Assembly (NCBI RefSeq): GCF_902706195.1
Contig: NZ_CACSJO010000003.1
Location: 186,001 to 250,000 of the forward strand
DNA length: 64,000 nt
From: Novosphingobium sp. 18050
GTDB taxonomy: Bacteria; Pseudomonadota; Alphaproteobacteria; Sphingomonadales; Sphingomonadaceae
Direction of reading: 5' to 3'
The translations under genes were made by a program, and so were the position numbers. The notes under the pieces were generated by a model. That model had not been told where the DNA came from and did no database searches. It saw only the letters and a program-made list of their open reading frames with translations. Below are positions 62,832-64,000 of this stretch, one piece after another (position 1 is the first letter of the stretch; each line of letters opens with the position of its first letter).

Positions 62832-63629
62832 ATGAGCCTTGCTCGTCGTAAGCGTAATCGCATCCTCGCTGCCCAGACCATCACCGCAGCGGCTGCACCT
62901 GTGCGTGGGGCGGACCCCGCCCCCGTTGCCGTCCTCTCCCCGGCAGCGGGGGCGAATACCTCTCCGCCCGCCGCCCGCGCTGCGCGCGAGATCGCCCTGC
63001 GTCTAACGCACGATCTGCGCCGTCTGAAAGAAATCCGCTCGATCGACCGGAAGATCGACGCCAAGCGCGAGATGCTGCCTGAGTACAAATCGTGGGTAGA
63101 AGGCATCGTCCAGGCTGATGCGGGCATCGGCACCGGCATCGCCGCCGATGTGGTGCCGACATACATGGTCTGGCTGCTCGACGTCGGCGCCTTCGATACC
63201 GCGATTGAACTCCTTCCCTTCCTGCTGCGCCACCGCGTGGAAATGCCGAAGCGCTACGCGCGCGACGTTCCAACTATCGTCGTCGAACTGGTGGGGGATG
63301 CGGCCGCCAAGGCGCAAAGCGCCGGCCAGCCTTTCGACCCGGCGGTTCTCGATAGCGTCGACAATCTGACCACGGGCATCGACATTCACGATGAGGTGCG
63401 TGCCAAGCTGCTGAAAGCTATCGGCATCGAACAACTGCGCACGGCCGAAGACATGCCGGCTGAAAATAGCCGCATCGTCCTGGAAAGCGCTCTCTTCAAC
63501 CTTCGCGAAGCCCAGCGCCTGCATGACCGCGTAGGCGTCAAGGACCGTATCAAGCGCGCGGACAAGCTGCTGGCCGCTGTCAGCGCTGCGACGCCCGTAA
63601 CGGAAACCGGCGGCACCTCTGCCGCCTGA
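62832..63629 (+). CDS. Small terminase (endonuclease) subunit, P2 gpM-like
   Basis: A 265-residue P2 gpM-type terminase subunit that recognises and cuts cos sites. The core YKSWVEGIVQADAGIGTGIA and DVVPTYMVWLLDVGAFDTAI is typical. The N-terminal 45 residues are Ala/Pro-rich and variable. ATG 62832 begins the basic SLARRKRNRIL leader. It lies 49 bp after the capsid gene. Confidence 0.92.
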   Translation: MSLARRKRNRILAAQTITAAAAPVRGADPAPVAVLSPAAGANTSPPAARAAREIALRLTHDLRRLKEIRSIDRKIDAKREMLPEYKSWVEGIVQADAGIGTGIAADVVPTYMVWLLDVGAFDTAIELLPFLLRHRVEMPKRYARDVPTIVVELVGDAAAKAQSAGQPFDPAVLDSVDNLTTGIDIHDEVRAKLLKAIGIEQLRTAEDMPAENSRIVLESALFNLREAQRLHDRVGVKDRIKRADKLLAAVSAATPVTETGGTSAA

Positions 63630-63745
63630 CAAGCTGCCCCCCGGCGCTCAGGGGCGGATCGCGCGCTGCGGGAGGCTTTCGGGCCGTAGGGCCGCCAGCT
63701 GACCCGATCCCCACCCCTGTAGCCGGCGGGCCGCTGGGAGATATC

Positions 63746-64000
63746 ATGACCTTCGTTGCCACCCCGCCCGCATCCGAGATCGAGCAGCCTGCCGCGCCCG
63801 AAACGCCGGTGATCAACGATGGGTTCTTCCCGGATGTTGATCCCGCCGCCGTGCGCGCAGCAGCGAGGATCCCGACCAGCATCACGCCCGCTCGCCTCCG
63901 GGCCGCGATCCTTGGCGCTATCATGACCGTCGGGATCGACGTTCAGCAATTCGCCACCATCCAGATCGCCGCCGGCCATGCAACGCTTGCCGCTGTCCCC
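63746..64000 (+). CDS. Head completion protein, P2 gpL-like, truncated by window end
   Basis: The first 85 residues of a gpL-type head completion/stabilisation protein. The signature NDGFFPDVDPAAVRAAARIP followed by TSITPARLRAAILGAIM matches the family. It continues the O-N-M-L order of phage P2, so the following genes (tail completion, lysis) should lie beyond the window. The start ATG 63746 is preceded by GGGAG. Confidence 0.85.
   Translation, partial: MTFVATPPASEIEQPAAPETPVINDGFFPDVDPAAVRAAARIPTSITPARLRAAILGAIMTVGIDVQQFATIQIAAGHATLAAVP

Overview
The window looks like a chromosomal segment of a GC-rich alphaproteobacterium of the order Sphingomonadales, most likely Novosphingobium or a close relative. 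The genus is inferred from gene content and order, not from a database match. The clues are the nagZ-scpA-scpB-tatA-tatB-tatC gene order, the lgt/MidA-type methyltransferase pair, the many TonB receptors and outer-membrane proteins, and a REP-like inverted repeat of a type common in sphingomonads. Two tRNA genes, Thr(CGT) and Val(TAC), are present. No rRNA or CRISPR array was seen.

Layout. 1-10560 is mostly core: the end of a GH24 lysozyme, a DUF1801 protein, a SulP transporter, leucyl-tRNA-protein transferase (bpt), threonine deaminase, a beta-hydroxyacid dehydrogenase, a secreted amidohydrolase, then the tat and scp genes read leftward. 10564-16413 holds nagZ and a leftward catabolic block (two SDRs, a two-domain carboxymuconolactone-decarboxylase-like protein and an aldehyde dehydrogenase) with a divergent GntR-type regulator. 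16453-30172 is again mostly housekeeping: a small zincin, a 5'-nucleotidase lipoprotein, lgt, glnD, a patatin/3-hydroxybutyrate dehydrogenase pair, asd, gltX and a BenE-type transporter. 30388-34547 is a DUF2946/TonB receptor/PepSY operon with His/Met-rich patches that suggest metal, perhaps copper, uptake.

34775-35364 carries a frameshifted tyrosine-integrase remnant beside tRNA-Thr. 35715-43187 is a rightward accessory cluster (YcaC-like hydrolase, chloroperoxidase-like hydrolase, XapX protein, Tat-exported amidohydrolase, secreted glyoxalase-fold protein, DoxX, porin, DUF1275 protein). Three of its transcription units share an upstream element, ATCGAAC-N10-ATCTTATTCGGAT, with constant internal spacing. 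43465-45737 is a compact ergothioneine operon (egtB-egtD). 45798-47737 encodes a zf-UBP protein coupled to a cNMP-domain flavoprotein. 48333-49859 is a collagen-like lipoprotein with two kinds of repeat. 50198-53346 is a Fiu-like siderophore receptor with a Sel1-repeat protein.

The right end is mobile DNA. After tRNA-Val and an AT-rich stretch lies a lower-GC gene (54233-56404) for a 723-residue protein that I read as an N-terminal restriction-endonuclease-like domain joined through a helical middle to a C-terminal PIN-like nuclease. It is the best candidate here for an undescribed defence system. From about 57208 a P2-type prophage begins: portal (Q) and terminase (P) leftward, then scaffold-protease (O), major capsid (N), small terminase (M) and head completion (L, cut by the window end) rightward, with a palindrome between the divergent late operons.
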